A stretch of 64,000 nt of DNA, from contig JAMKCF010000011.1 of NCBI GenBank assembly GCA_023634235.1, positions 7,855,218 through 7,919,217 of the forward strand. The letters are read 5' to 3'. The stretch is from Pisaster brevispinus. Its lineage: Eukaryota; Echinodermata; Asteroidea; Forcipulatida; Asteriidae. This document shows, one piece after another, positions 23,864 to 36,541 of this stretch. The notes beneath the pieces are model-generated. The model worked only from the letters and a program-made list of their open reading frames with translations. It was not told the origin of the DNA and searched no databases. Both the position numbers and the translations under genes were made by a program. Position 1 is the stretch's first letter, and every line of letters begins with the position of its first letter.

Positions 23864-25006
23864 TTGTTTCATAAAGGAAGTTTTGTAGTGAACACTTTAT
23901 CATTTAAGTGCATGCTTTGCTATTAATTTAATTTGGTATGAAAATGTCATCCAGGAAAAAAATGAAGCTTAAAAGAATATAAAGACCTCTTGAAATTAGA
24001 GAAGGTCTAATTTTGTTTAGAGAATTGTTTACTCTTTTTTGTTTGTTTATTCTTGCCAGTCAAAAACAGAAAATGTTTCGTGTGAGGGCCATGTCACACA
24101 AGGCGATTTACAGGCAACCGGTTCCAGGCATTCGCAATTCTCAAGGTAGTAGATATACAACAGGTCAAGTTCTTATCGGAACTAAGTAGTCTCGGTGCAC
24201 ACCATTAGATAGTGTTACAGCAAACCAAATATAAATCTCAAAAAAGAAAAAAACAATCATGATTAAATTTTCACATAATTTCAGGAGTGTGAAATTCCAG
24301 GGTTTCGATTTTTGTTTGTCTAACTGGTGAAGAAGAAAATTATGTAACTTTCTTCAGCTAAGAATCATTCATGCTCTTTGATCCAGTTCTCTAGTACTGA
24401 GGATACTGTTTCCAAAAGCTCCCTGGAATCTATGGCCCTCTTCGAATCCACGGTGTGGGCTTGGACTTGGGCTAAGGCTTGGGCTTAGGCTTGGGCTTAG
24501 GCTTGAGCCTAGGCTTGGGCTTAGGCTTGGGCTTCATCCGTGATTTAGAAAATATATACTTTTCTTATAGTTTCTACCATGTCGATGAAGACTAAGCCAT
24601 GGTTTCGGAAAGGGCCTATAATTCCAGGGGATATTTGAAAGTTAAGATTCCATCATTTTCACCATCCTAAGAGTTCGATCCAAGTTTCCGACTGTTTTGT
24701 CAGCATTCACTGTCACCTCTGTAATTTTCTTGGGGGTTCTAAGATAGTGGGAGAAAAATTCTTCTTGTGGAACCGAAGCATTCATTTTGATGGAGTTGGT
24801 CGCCATCAAGTTGCCTGTACAAAATGCCACGTGTGACTATATCCAGAATTGTGTACCTTTATATGCTATTATATGTATGTAGAATCTCTCTGAATAGTTT
24901 TAACTTGAAAGATATGGTTTTGTTTATTTGTTATGAGATGATCTGACAAAGTTGATGTCAGGAATTGAAGCAGGACTTGTTGTTCCCACAAGAGTCCCCC
25001 CAAATG
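23864..25006. other. Intergenic with a GGCTTGGGCTTA simple repeat
   Basis: At about 24460-24535 a 6/12-bp repeat, GGCTTGGGCTTAGGCTTGGG, sits between TCGAATCCACGG and CCATGGTTTCGG, so it may be an expanded member of the TTTCGAAACCACGG palindrome family. A GGGCCATGTCACACAAGGCG block near 24086 resembles the end of the element at 36542. Confidence 0.45.
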
Positions 25007-25485
25007 GGGACCACTGATTTCCTGAACGGGAGAAGAAGTGTTCCGATCTGGGCAACATTTTTGCACAGTTGGGATAGTTTTTGATATTTAGGGACCACTG
25101 ATGCCCTGAATGGGAGACGAGGTGTTCCAACTTGGGCAGCAGTTTTTGCCCAGTTGGGAAAATTTTTGGGACCACTGATGCCCTTAATGGGAGAATAGGT
25201 GTTCCAATCTTGGCTGCAGTTTTGGCCAAGTTGGGATAGTTTGGATATTAGGGAACCGCTGTTGCCCTGAATGGGAGAAGAGGTGTTCTTAACTGGGCAA
25301 CAAGCTTTGCCTAGTTGGGATTGTTTTGGATAATTGGGGACCACTGATGCCCTGAATGGGAGACGAGGCATTCAAATCTAGGCAACAGTTTTCGCCCAGT
25401 TTGGATTGTCTTGGATATTTGGGGACTACTGACGCCCTGAGGGTTCCAATCTGGGCATCACTTTTTTCCCCAATTTGAGATGGTT
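25007..25485. repeat. Tandem repeat, about 84-bp unit, six copies
   Basis: Units begin GGGACCACTGATGCCCTGAA at about 25008, 25092, 25168, 25251, 25337 and 25422, and contain GGTGTTCCAA and GCCCAGTTGGGA. The last copy is shortened. The long minus-strand frames here come from the repeat and are not a gene. Confidence 0.88.
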
Positions 25486-28039
25486 TTGAATACGAATTTA
25501 GACTGAGAGTGTAATCAAACTATGTTGCATTGTGTATTGATTTAGTAGATGGACCAATATATATTAAGCTATGTTCAGTCTTTCATGGTTAATTTGTCTA
25601 TTGTTTGGTTAAGAATATGTCACTTTTGATACTCCAGGCTGTTGACACTGTTTATGCATTACTTCTGGTTCGTAGGAAAGGCTTAGACAAATTACATACC
25701 AGTAGCGAGCATGTTTCACTGATCTGATGTTGTTAACCATGCTCCTAACCGAATCTGTTGTTTAAAAGCCTCAATGTTTTCTCCTGAGTTGTACGTATTC
25801 TAAGTTTCTGTCAAAGTCAAGGAAATAGCATGTGAAGGCCTCTGCAAATTGCTGTTGCTTATTTTAATTGCCGCAATCAAAATAAGCATGTGTAAACATT
25901 GAAATCATCCTAGACAAAACTGAGACTATTTTTTTTTCTTTTCACTCAAACGGGACCACCGAGTTTGATTTTCACATGTTGCCTGAAATGGTGTTGGTTA
26001 CTGGAAACTTGATGGGTGGAAATGAATACACTCTTCCTAAAACAATTAGACGTACTTTTCGTTTTAAAGATTTTCAAGGTTTGAAAACTTGGGTGACTGT
26101 TTGAGGACTGATCATCTTTTGAGTCAAGTTGCCAAGAGTCACCCAAATTATAGAGTGTGTGTAAAATTCAACAATATAACAAGCTCCCATCCACACAAGA
26201 CAAAAAATGGTTTGGTGCAGTTGTCGATGTAGTGCCAGGTATGGCTTCGTACTTATGAAGTGTTTGCATCATTGACAGGGTGTCACCCTTGCAGTAGACT
26301 TAAGAAAGCCAACAAACACTGGTTACCTGTAAATGCCCAATCCATTCCTTCAGAAATCGGATTCATTGTTAGGTGATGGGAGCTAATTGTCCTGACACCT
26401 CATACCCCTTGAGGTGGTTTGAAGGGGAGGGGAGTGATGAAGTACCCATAATGGTTCCTCCAGGGGGTGTATAGGATATGTCCACAACGCCACAGGTCTG
26501 TATTTTGTGTAGGGTGAAGCATCCTCTATGGGGTGAGGTTAAGTGGTGTTGGTAGGTGGCCCCTTTTAACATTAAAAAAAAGGGTAAAACGTCAATTCAA
26601 AGGATGTATTCATTGAGTACTGTCCATGGTTTTTCTTTTCTTTAATGCACGAGACAAAGAGAAGTGTGAAACGTTGGTGCAGTGCTGTTGATGACGCTTA
26701 GGCTGTACTGCATCACCGAAAACCGGGGCTCAGTGTTTTGGAACTTTCTACCGCAGAATTCTCTGCTTGCTGCACCTTATAGAGCACTTGCTTCTCCGGG
26801 CAGGGTATAGCAGGGTGTGCTTCTATGGGCCGTAGTAGGGCGTGGGCGCAGAATTCTGCGTTAAGCAGTATAACGTTGCTTAGTAGGAATAAGAAACACG
26901 TCAAAATTACTTGTAGAACCAGGAAACCAACCAAAATTTCATGTAATATGTACTTGTGAGTGACTGGTGCCCTGCTAGCTTCTGCTGAGCAGAAAAAAAT
27001 CAACTAGGCATAATTTTGGCATGGGGTGTCACAAATAGTCTGGTGCTGTGTGCCAACTGGGCAGTATCCTTCTTTATCAAGCCTAAGATGGATACAGGGA
27101 ACATAGCCAAGATGATACAATGAAGGCACACCCAGTGCCTCAATTGAGACTCATTACCTTGCACATTAATTCCTCCAGCCCATCATAAAAAAAACATCAA
27201 GCATTTTTCCACCTTGTTTTCCACCATGTGGTTACTCAACGCCAACATGCTTGGACTCTGAAATGATTGGTACGCGTTGCCCCACAGCGGCTGGTTTATA
27301 AACATACAGTATCAATCCATCAAAATCAAGCAACACCATGATATGGGTTTTGAAGGATTGGATGGGTTTATTTTTACAGAGATTGGAAATTTCAGACTTC
27401 TATCTGAGTTCAGACCTTTTGGTGTTCGGCTTGGTGAAAAAAAGTTGTCCTTTTTTCACACATATAAAATCATTCTCTCTGATCTACTTTAAGTTCTTGT
27501 TCTGAGGGTACAGTTCACATAAGCTCCTTGGGTTGTCAAAAGGTGGAAATGCCATAATTTCAGCAAACATTCCAAAATATCTATCAGACATTGTTTGTCA
27601 GCATTTGGTCTCAGCTCTGGTTTTATTGAAACTTGGAATCATGCCATCAGCTGAATATTTGTATTATGCGCTGTCACTTTTTAGACAAAAACTAAGTCTG
27701 CAAAATTTATTCCTGGCACACCTATTATTCATTTTGATATGTTTGGGGGATGACATTTTCAAAAATAAATGTTTCTTTTGTTATTTATTGTACTTAAAAT
27801 TATATTTATCTTCCTTTTGTTTTTTTGTTTTTTTTGTTGTTTGTGCGTTTGACAGTCCTTTATATTTATTTAAACAATAATAATGTGCCTGGTCTACCTT
27901 AAGTGTTGTAATGTTATAGTATGTTAAACACATTGTGTCTTTGAAGAGAGACTTTAATATGTTTGGGGCTACACAGAATAAAGGAAAGAAGTAGATTTGA
28001 CAAAACTTTGTTTTCCAGTCGTGTGATTTCCTTCACTTA
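25486..28039. other. Intergenic with mosaic palindrome fragments
   Basis: From 26740 to 27000, pieces of both the CGCAGAATTCTGCG and the GCTTAAGCA/CTGGTAT families occur together, one element apparently inserted in or fused to another. AATAAA occurs at 27978. The T-rich frame at 27533-27880 is hydrophobic by composition only. Confidence 0.4.
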
Positions 28040-28351
28040 CACCCGTTTTAGACAGGCGCTCTAGAGTCGCGCCGAACCAAATAATTGAATTAAGTACATG
28101 CAAAGCTCAACGTCTGAAACATTTCGGAGCGACTGGACGCGTTGGAAGTCGACAGATCGACTGTTGCAGTCGTTCGGAACGACTCTGGAGCGTCTTGGTT
28201 TCAGACATCGATCTTGTCATGAGCCGAACCTAATGTAAATGCTAAGTTAAGTTCGCCTGTCTGTTAAACCAATTTTATTTTGGTCGACCTAGAGTCTCTC
28301 CTAATCTATTAGGTTTGGCGCGACTCTGGAGCGCCTGTCTGAACCGGGTGT
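28040..28351. mobile_element. Inverted-repeat MITE, about 310 bp (GACAGGCGCTC ends)
   Basis: CACCCGTTTTAGACAGGCGC at the left opposes GCGCCTGTCTGAACCGGGTG at the right. Next to these, TAGAGTCGCGCCGAACC opposes GGTTTGGCGCGACTCTG. CpG content is much higher than in the flanks. No coding frame. Confidence 0.8.
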
Positions 28352-28570
28352 TGTTGGGGTTCCCCAATTTCTTCATCGTATCCTATTGCTTGCACTGTTG
28401 GATGTGTGATTTAAAGTATGTATATGCTTAGTGTTTATCAAGTTTTATTGTAATGCATTTTGAGGGGTGGTCTAAATGTGCTAAGCTCAATTTTTGTGTT
28501 TTTTGAACATAGGTTCTTTTTCGAACCCACAGCTTCGGCTTAGCCTCATTATTTTGAAAACGCGCGCTTT

Positions 28571-28953
28571 CGGTACGGGGCTTCAAACAGTTGGAGTTAG
28601 CGTCAGCCAGAAGTAAGCTGCGCTGAAACAGTGGTTTCGGTACGGGGCTTCAAACAGTTGGAGTTAGCCTCAGCCAGAAGCTGGGCCGAAACAGTGGTTT
28701 CGGTCTGGGGCTTCAAACAGTTGGAGTTAGCCTCAGCCAGAAGCTGAGCCGAAGCAGTGGTTTCGGTACGGGGCTTCAAACAGTTGGAGTTAGCCTCAGC
28801 CAGAAGCTGAGCCGAAACAGTGGTTTCGGTCTGGGGCTTCAAACAGTTGGAGTTAGCCTCAGCCAGAAGCTGAGCCGAAACAGTGGTTTCGGTACGGGGC
28901 TTCAAACAGTTGGAGTTAGCCTCAGCCAGAAGCTGGGCCGAAACAGTGGTTTC
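28571..28953. repeat. 63-bp minisatellite, six units
   Basis: Units begin CGGTACGGGGCTTCAAACAG at 28571, 28638, 28701, 28764, 28827 and 28890; the first spacing is 67 and the rest are exactly 63 bp. Variants TACG and TCTG alternate over the last four units. As 63 is a multiple of three, the minus strand shows a repeating 21-residue frame, probably by chance. Confidence 0.9.
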
Positions 28954-30885
28954 GAAAAGGCATTTAGTCTTTGAACTTTGGCCCCGAAGAAGTGCAGGAC
29001 TACATCTCAACACTCGAGCGGGATTATCTGTCTTCTCGTTGATACTGAATTGTAATTATATACAAAAACCACGTCTGTTTCGTGTCTACAGATAAAAGCT
29101 TAAAATGCCAAACTAGACATGAGAATCAGATCATACATAAAAGGAAAACATACTTTATCAATCAATGTGAAGTCACCTTGTGTGTTTTTGTTGTTGTTGG
29201 TTTTTGTTTTTTTTTCATTCAAAAACAGTGTAACCAAGCCGAGGCTGGAAGAAAATAAGTCCGGCCCATTGTTGTTCAATGAGAATCGGTATACACTCTT
29301 AATAATGGGAACTGTGAATTAGAACAAACATGGCGTCGGCGTGGTAACAGGTGATACCACACGGTGGTATGCAATCGAGAGTATGTGGAATGTTCTAGGA
29401 GGACATTCTAGGAAGACTTTGAATGTAAAACCCTGGACTGGAGCCAGAAGAGTGATGTAATCAGGAGCTTAATCTGCGGCTAATCTCTCTCATTAATCGC
29501 CTTATTATCCAGTTTAATGGCCACTTTTGGCCATGGTAGCTAAACCTTTTTCCCATTTTGAAGATGGGCCATTGGTTTCAGTGCACCTTACGCCTGCGAC
29601 CTTTATCTCCAAAGAGGATTAGGGGCGATTATCCCGACGGTAAAAGAGCTCAAGAGCCGGCTAAACTTCTGAAGGAAGTCAGATGCGCAGAGGGCCTACG
29701 ACGTAACTCTATCTGCAAAGTCACCTATGGAGTTATGGTAATCTTATAAAATCGAAGGACAAGTAATGAGTGATGGTTTTCTTCGGTCATCGAATCGATG
29801 CATTTTAATTCAGCTGAATTTTCCCATTTCGCTGGGCAAGGTGCCATTCAATCTCTAATGTCTCGTAAATGCAACTCCTGTTTTGTGTTGTTGATTGGTC
29901 AGCGTATCAATCAATCGGTTTTATTCAGCATGGGCTTAAATGTCTAGAAAGAAAGGCCCAGTAGACGTCAGGAAAAAAGTCGCCTTAGTTTTTAACATGA
30001 ATAGTACAAGAGCTGCGGTTACTTCTTCTTGTAAATGCGCTGATTCTTTTAAACATTAAAGTAATTCTAAATTTATTTCACGTGACAAACGAAAAACCTT
30101 CATTACAATCATCATTTTGCCATACTTATTAAAAAGGGAAGAGAGCACGCTATTTGGGCAACACATATTATGCAGTATACATTGATGATGACTTTTTTTT
30201 TCATGGTGTTATTAATTTACCGATTTTTGTCTGTTCCCACAAAGCTTAAAATAATGCACAAATTAATACTACAATGTGTTTTTCTTCTTCTCAGTCATAG
30301 CTTTGGAATGGAGGAGGGGTGACAGGGGGGCGGAATAAAGAGAAGAAAGAAAGAGCCCCCATGTCTGTTCAGCCCCGACACACTCGTCTTCCCTGCCTCG
30401 ATTCGTCAGAGTTTTATCTCCGTGTCAAAACGACTTCAATGACTCTCGTAACAGATTTCAAAAGTTTGCCGGTGACAACAGACTGATGTAAAGGGTGTTA
30501 TCGGTCGGTATGCCACGGCTGTTGTCTGTTTCGGGAGGGGACCACCCTCTTTTCTCCGTCTACTTGCTAAGAAACTAAAGAAACGTCAATCTTGGTTTGA
30601 TCCGAAGTGGCGGAGCAAGAGTGACAGAATCCAGTCTTGCCGAGCTGCTGACTGCGTAAAGGGCTTGTTCGGATGGCATGCCACGACTATTGTCCGGTAT
30701 AGGAGGTGGGGGCAGACCCTTTTCTCTTCTTTATTGTCTTATGTGTTAAACGGCAGTGGGCCCAGGGGGAAGTAAGAATGCTCAAAATGGCGGTTGGTAA
30801 TAAACAAACATTGGTTATCACATCTAGTGAACGGCAGTCAACCAGTGCAGGGTGTGGCATTTTTTGCGCTGTCCGAATCAACCGA
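28954..30885. other. Intergenic, no gene; TAAT-rich block
   Basis: Around 29467-29520 several TAAT words (TTAATCTGCGGCTAATC, CATTAATCGCC, TTTAATGG) cluster, as homeodomain binding sites could. A loosely repeated block (GGTATGCCACGGCTGTTGTC at about 30508 and GGCATGCCACGACTATTGTC at about 30674) is present. Nothing coding recognised. Confidence 0.35.
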
Positions 30886-30989
30886 CTTTGGCTGCTGCTA
30901 TGGTCGACGGCTGCCGACACTTGCGTTGACGAATAGGCTTTGGCTGCTGCTATGGTCGACGGCTGCCGACACTTGCGTTGACGAATAGG
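30886..30989. repeat. Perfect 52-bp tandem duplication
   Basis: CTTTGGCTGCTGCTATGGTC to GTTGACGAATAGG is present twice back to back (30886-30937 and 30938-30989) with no difference seen, so the duplication is recent or homogenised. Confidence 0.9.
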
Positions 30990-33900
30990 CCTCATTCAGC
31001 AATCCCGTCACTAGCCACTTCCGAAGTAGCCAAATGCGGACACGACCTATTTTGTTAGGTTTGTATAGGTTTTACATGACTCGTTGTCTACACACTGTAA
31101 GATTCACTAGACATTTTTGTTTGAATATGTTAACGCATTCAGCCAGTTTGCCTGTGAGGCGGCCCTATAACTGAACGTCCAATACAAACATGAAATGAAA
31201 CACTGTTCTCTTAAACATTAAATACGGAACTTCGTTAAGTGATTAGTATTTATATAGAGCTTTAATTACGGTATTTTCAATCTCGAAGCTGATTTCGTCA
31301 TAAGTTCGCACGCACTGGCTTTAATTATCCTGCAAAATATTTCCTCCCGAACTGCTGTCAGTCTTCGAGATTGTGCGGATGTATCGAGTTGTTAAATCTT
31401 GACACGGCGAATGGCACAACTGTTTGTTTTATTTTTTACAGACCTCCGTGTATACCCTAATCTAGATCACTTAAAACGAAAGTGAATGTAGCAATGCAAC
31501 CCCTTTTCCTTCGACAATTCTCAGACGTCTCTGTCTTGTTGTCATCCCGCGTAGAAATGCACTGAAGAGGTTAACAAAGTAATCTTGTCGACGCATTCTT
31601 CTTCACCCTTTGCGTGACTATGCCAGGGCCTATCTATTTAGTAAGGAATTAGTGCACATTCAAGCTTAATACGTACATTGTTGTTTTGTGGAGAAAAAAA
31701 GCGCCGTATGGGAATTCCCAACGCGTGGGTTGTAGCGATGAGTGTTGCGGCAGAAGTTTTCACTTCTTTTTTGCGTTGCAAGTAACAAGACCGTTGAGGG
31801 CCATTTAATTATTCAAATGAGACAAGTAGACTTAATGAGACCAATACACCGTAGCAGTGGGTCGCGAAAAAAAAAAGTAGGACAGTGTAGGACTTTATCA
31901 GAAGTGATATAAAGTTATCGTAGTGATTTTTTTGTTGATGGTTCCGTCATCAATAAAGATTGCTTCGTCAAAAGGTCACTCCAAAAAAGTTCCTTTTATT
32001 GTCAGTTCAATGCAATTACTCATAAATATTTATAATAAAACAAAACTGCTTCAGTAAACAATTCACTCATGTTAAGATGAGCCCGTTGTGACACTACCTC
32101 GGCAGCAGGGGGGGGGGGTTCAATCAGTCGGCGATTTGCGGGTTGGTCATCGCAGCCGACTGCCTGAAATTTGCTTTAGGTCACCGGCCTAAAAGTTTGA
32201 CTAATTGTGGACTGCTGTTTTTAGACGGTTGAGCCATGACGCTATTAATTTCGCAGGTGTATTTCTTTATTTAAAAACTAGTGCAGTCAACCCTTTAAAA
32301 ACAAGTTGAGTCGTCCCTTCCATTTAACATCGCCGAACGGCCAATCCTTGTTTTCATAGTTTACCGTCAAAAAAGAAAAGCCTTCATTTAAAATTGTTCA
32401 TCATGGACCATTTCACTCGAGCTGTCTTCCCACGCATTCCGTCAGTTCCTTCGCATGTCCCATCCGATCTATTCAACTCAAGAATACCAGCTACTATTCT
32501 CTTTTTTAAAAAAAAGGTACCTGAATTGTTCCCTTTCGGAAAGCATGTCAGAAACTTCACGTCAAAAAAAAACCCCAATCCTTTTCGTTGTAATTTCTCT
32601 GGAACGTGGCCAGATAGTCAACCGGGGGGGGGGGGCGATAATGGAATTCTTTACTCAGAGGTGGGGCGTCATGCAGGGAGACTCGTCGGCATTATCAAGC
32701 TGTAAAAAGGAGGATCAAAAGATGCATGCGTGGGGGGTTGCCAGGTTTTTGAATATAACTGTATAGGTATGAATGGATGGACAGACGACCAATGCAACCC
32801 TAGTAAAGGTGATTGTGTGTAAGCTTGCGGAAAACACCACACCACAAAAAAAGTGATCATTGGGACGAAGCTAAGTTGACATCAATTTCACAAAGTGCAA
32901 GTAACACGGGATCTGGTGTGAATCCGGATAAGTTTTGGGCAGTGTCTTGGATTAGTGTACCAATTGGATTAGCAAGTATGGTGAGTTACAAGTCGTGGTT
33001 ATTTATTTGATTAGTTCAAATTACTTGTGTTGAATACGAATGACCAGTGAGCTTACGCACCTAAACCTTGGTTGAAGTTGTTTTTCTTCATTGCATCTGA
33101 TGAAGTATGTGTTGCAGCGAAAGCTTTTAAAGCAGATTTTGTTTTTATTGTCAATCACTAAAATGCTGCATTTTATTATCCGTTCTTGCTAGTAGGCCCT
33201 ACGCACTTGTAACTATTTAAGAGTCATTCATGAAGCTATGACACTTACAATCTAGCGGCAAGGTATTTTGTTAATGTAGTTTAAACGATCATTTGCAACA
33301 TCGTAATATTTTGTGTTGAAGAGTTATGCTCACAATGTTTTGCTTTATTCGATCACCTTTGCAAAGCAGTTTTAAAATGGACAACTTACATAGGCCTAAG
33401 ATATTGGACTGTTGTGTCACACGGTATGGTTTATACCATAGGGGAATAAACTGTAGTAAATCTTATTTGCTCATAAGTTGCACTCCAAATTTCACGGTGT
33501 GACAAAAATGTTGTACTTCGCGTGCTCGGCACCACTAATGTCGGACGGGAGTCGAATGTCCTTCTGCCGGGCACCAGACGAATTATTGCAATGTTGGTAT
33601 GCAATAATTCTGTCCAATTATTATCGTCTGATGTGACACTGTTTACTCGATGGAATGTACAAGGTTTACGTGTATACACGTGAAAACTGTTGTTGTTGAG
33701 AGATCCATCTTTGTCTCTGTGATTGATACACAATAATGCCAACCCGGGAGTTTAACACAAGACAGGGACAGTTCAAACCAAGGTCGAAGAAACCATCATG
33801 TGCATTTTTGTTTTGACGTCATGCATTGCCAGCCATTGTTAATAAGACTACCCTGCATGGTTACGGTAATCATGAGTTTGTCATCACCCCAGTGTTTCTA

Positions 33901-34374
33901 CAAACAAATTAAAACCATCGAACGGGTACATTTTCTTCAAGTGAACACACACAATTGGCAATTACGCCAAATTAAAGGTTAACATGATCGCATCCATTTG
34001 CAGACAACCGTAAAGTCAAAATGTTATTCCTCGGCGTCCTTCACGCCAAAGTTTGGATCCTCTCCCACTGTCCGCTTCAGACGCTTTTCCCCCTCAGCCT
34101 GTACACAGTAATTGTTGTCCCCGGTAAATTGGTACAATAGGCCTACCGTTTGAAATTAATTCAGCATCACTCAGGTGGCTCTAGCAATTTCCAAATTTCA
34201 GATCCAGTCAAGGCTTTGGTTTCAATTCGCATGTTTGAAACTGTGTGCTTTCGACACCGTGTATGCAATTGCCGGACGAAGCCGGAGATGAAGAGAGCCC
34301 ACGGTTTTCGAAAAGGCTCTTAGATGGAAGTAACCCCCTTTTCAGTCAAGGGTTCTTTTGCCTCTGATCATTTT
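30990..34374. other. Intergenic, no gene recognised
   Basis: G runs near 32110 and 32625. Near 33100 a CTGATGA...GCGAAAGC motif resembles the tail motifs of dispersed elements. Short frames lack domains and splice support. Confidence 0.35.
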
Positions 34375-34544
34375 TAAAGCACAAAAAGCAGCAAAGCACA
34401 ACAAAATCTTGCTTTCCAAAGGTTACCAGCTAAAATACCATATCGCATGCACCATATGTGACTGGTATCCTGTTTATTTTTGCTAAGCAGAAAACTGTTA
34501 AGCAATATTTTTCTGTTTCAGCAGCCCTATTAAATTGGCCCCTG
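34375..34544. mobile_element. Palindromic MITE, GGGCCCAATTTCATAGAGC family, copy 3 (left end lost)
   Basis: AAGCACAAAAAGCAGCAAAG, GGTTACCAGC, TGTGACTGGTATCC and TGCTAAGCAGAAAACTG follow in family order. The right end (AGCCCTATTAAATTGGCCCC) is present; the left end is not. Confidence 0.7.
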
Positions 34545-34642
34545 GTATAAAGCACGGGGTCAGACTATTATTGACCATTCGGCTCATTGGATTAAATGGA
34601 CAGAGTTAGATGTACAAGAGTATGGTTGTATCACATAATAGC

Positions 34643-34796
34643 CCCTTTCGAAATCACGTCTTTGGTTCAGGCTTCATCTTTGGCTCCGTCAGTAAATTTT
34701 GAAGACATGCACTTTTGGTACGGAACTTTAAACCGTCTGACAGTGCCTAGGCCGGAGCCCAAGTCGAAACCGTGGTTTCGAAAATGTCCACAAGTT
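34643..34796. mobile_element. Palindromic element, TTTCGAAACCACGG family, copy 1
   Basis: CCTTTCGAAATCACGTCTTT at the left opposes ACCGTGGTTTCGAAAA at the right. Inner arms GGCTTCATCTTTGGCTCCG and GGCCGGAGCCCAAG are also inverted. Related segments: 24456, 28515, 38887, 56700. Confidence 0.65.
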
Positions 34797-36541
34797 CCTC
34801 TGATAACACAGTTCACCATCTAGGCCTATATACATACTTAAAGCACAAAAACCGATTAGCACCAAAATAAATATCTATTTTAATTTTGCAGCGCTGCTTT
34901 GATAGCATTAAGAGCAAATTTATTGAGTTTTTCTGTCCATTAAATCTCGCCAGATTCGTGTGAGTTTAAGTATAAATTATTTTGATCTGATTCATAATCC
35001 TCTCATCGTAACCCCCCCCCCCCCCCCCACCCCACTAAAAATGTATTATAAGGACTTGATGTTTCCATTGCAGTTTGCTTCATTGGATGACCAAGCTCTA
35101 CACTGATTCACCGATTGGTGGCGTTTCTCGCCAGTGCCCGAGAGTACTCGCACTTTCAGAACCAACAACGTTCGTTGGCAATAAACCAAAGCGCCAGCCA
35201 GGCTGTAGGGCATTGGCCTGAAATCTACATTTGAAGAAAACACGAGAATTTATTTACACTGCATACACTTCGGGGACTCAGTTTCGAGTTGTGCTCCAAC
35301 CAGAGCAGTGAGCTTCACAAGTCACCAAAAGTTTGACTGCATATCGTCAAGGTTATATTGAGTGGACTTTTTAGATGTTGCAAGCAATAGGTGAACCTGG
35401 AAGACTTGCATTTGTGGGAAATCGTCAGCTCTGTACATCACCCTAGCCGATGATTCAAGTGTTTTGCCCCACGTGTTTTGATGACCCGTCACCATAAACA
35501 AACTGCCATTCTACCGTGTAATATTTTACCAAGTTTTTGCATCGAGTGAATATTCCTCAGCGTACGAGAATGTTATCAGCTGTGGTGCTGTGCGGGATCG
35601 TCATTCTTCAGTTGGAATTATGAACAATTTGTTGCGGTAACCAGAGCGGAACTTCGATTTGATTGAAATCGAATAATGTTACATGCTCCCACAATGAAGT
35701 GAATGCAGTCTTCAGAAGCCAGCCATGAGTTGCCAGTGTGTTTGTTAAACGTTAGAAGGACCGTCCTGTGTATTTAACACGATACGACAATAGATGTCAA
35801 AAACCTACTGAGGTGTACTTTATAGGTGTGAATTGATGAATGTAGGCTTACACATGTAGTTTGTAACATTTGAACGCACGCAGCTCACATTCCTTTTGCT
35901 TGGATGCAATTTCCACGGTGATAGTGGAACGCTCTCCGCCTGATAAAACTTTTTCGAGGAACCGTCGAGGCGGGCTCGAAACATGTCACTGGATTCGACT
36001 TGATTTTGCCGTGGTGCATTTTGACTGTAGCTTAAATTATTTGAAGTATAAGTGTACCGACCTTAAGGACCCACTGGATACAGTTATTCGTTTGAACCTG
36101 GATGGGAGTGGTACTTCTTTCTGTGATGTGATCATTCAACACACATAACTTTTTTTTTAAAAGTTGACTAGAATTTTTAAGTACGTACGGAGGAGGTAAT
36201 CTAGTCCAAGAACAATAATTTCGTGATAACTTTGTTTACCGGTGAGGTTATTCGTACTCGGCTGAATTGCGTTTAATTTGGGCGAGCCGTATACCGTGCA
36301 GCAGAGGCTGTCCCGTGGATTTATAATTCTCAGCTGGCTGCGTGTGAGACGAGATGTGGCGAGATTCGGATCAAGGAATGAGGACATCCAACATATCCAG
36401 GTCAGTGGGGAAATTAAAAAATAAAGAGTAACTCTCCGTGTTGGGGTAGGATCTGTTGTGGTTTTTTCGCTGTTTATCAAGTTGATGCAGGGCTTTCCAG
36501 TTCTTTCACGTGAAGTATATACTATAAAATGGACATCTTAA
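34797..36541. other. Intergenic, no gene recognised
   Basis: A C run lies at about 35011-35030. A GAGGCGGGCTCGAAACATGTC motif occurs near 35970. A stop-free stretch ending in a GTCAGT donor-like site (about 36252-36390) lacks a convincing acceptor. Confidence 0.3.

Noticed and set aside
24958..25371. Minus-strand 100-137-codon frames
   Set aside because: They are readings of an 84-bp tandem repeat with no recognised domain.
27533..27880. Hydrophobic 115-codon frame resembling a membrane protein
   Set aside because: The T-rich composition alone produces Phe/Leu runs. No homology or splice signals.
28603..29013. 136-codon minus-strand repetitive protein
   Set aside because: It is explained by the 63-bp minisatellite period. 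No start context, splice sites or non-repeat domain support it.
33104..33140. Hammerhead ribozyme candidate CTGATGA...GCGAAAGC
   Set aside because: The segment between CTGATGA and GAAA does not form a stem, so the core geometry fails.
36252..36390. Possible exon ending in GTCAGT
   Set aside because: It is stop-free for about 45 codons, but no acceptor with a pyrimidine tract precedes it and no domain is visible.
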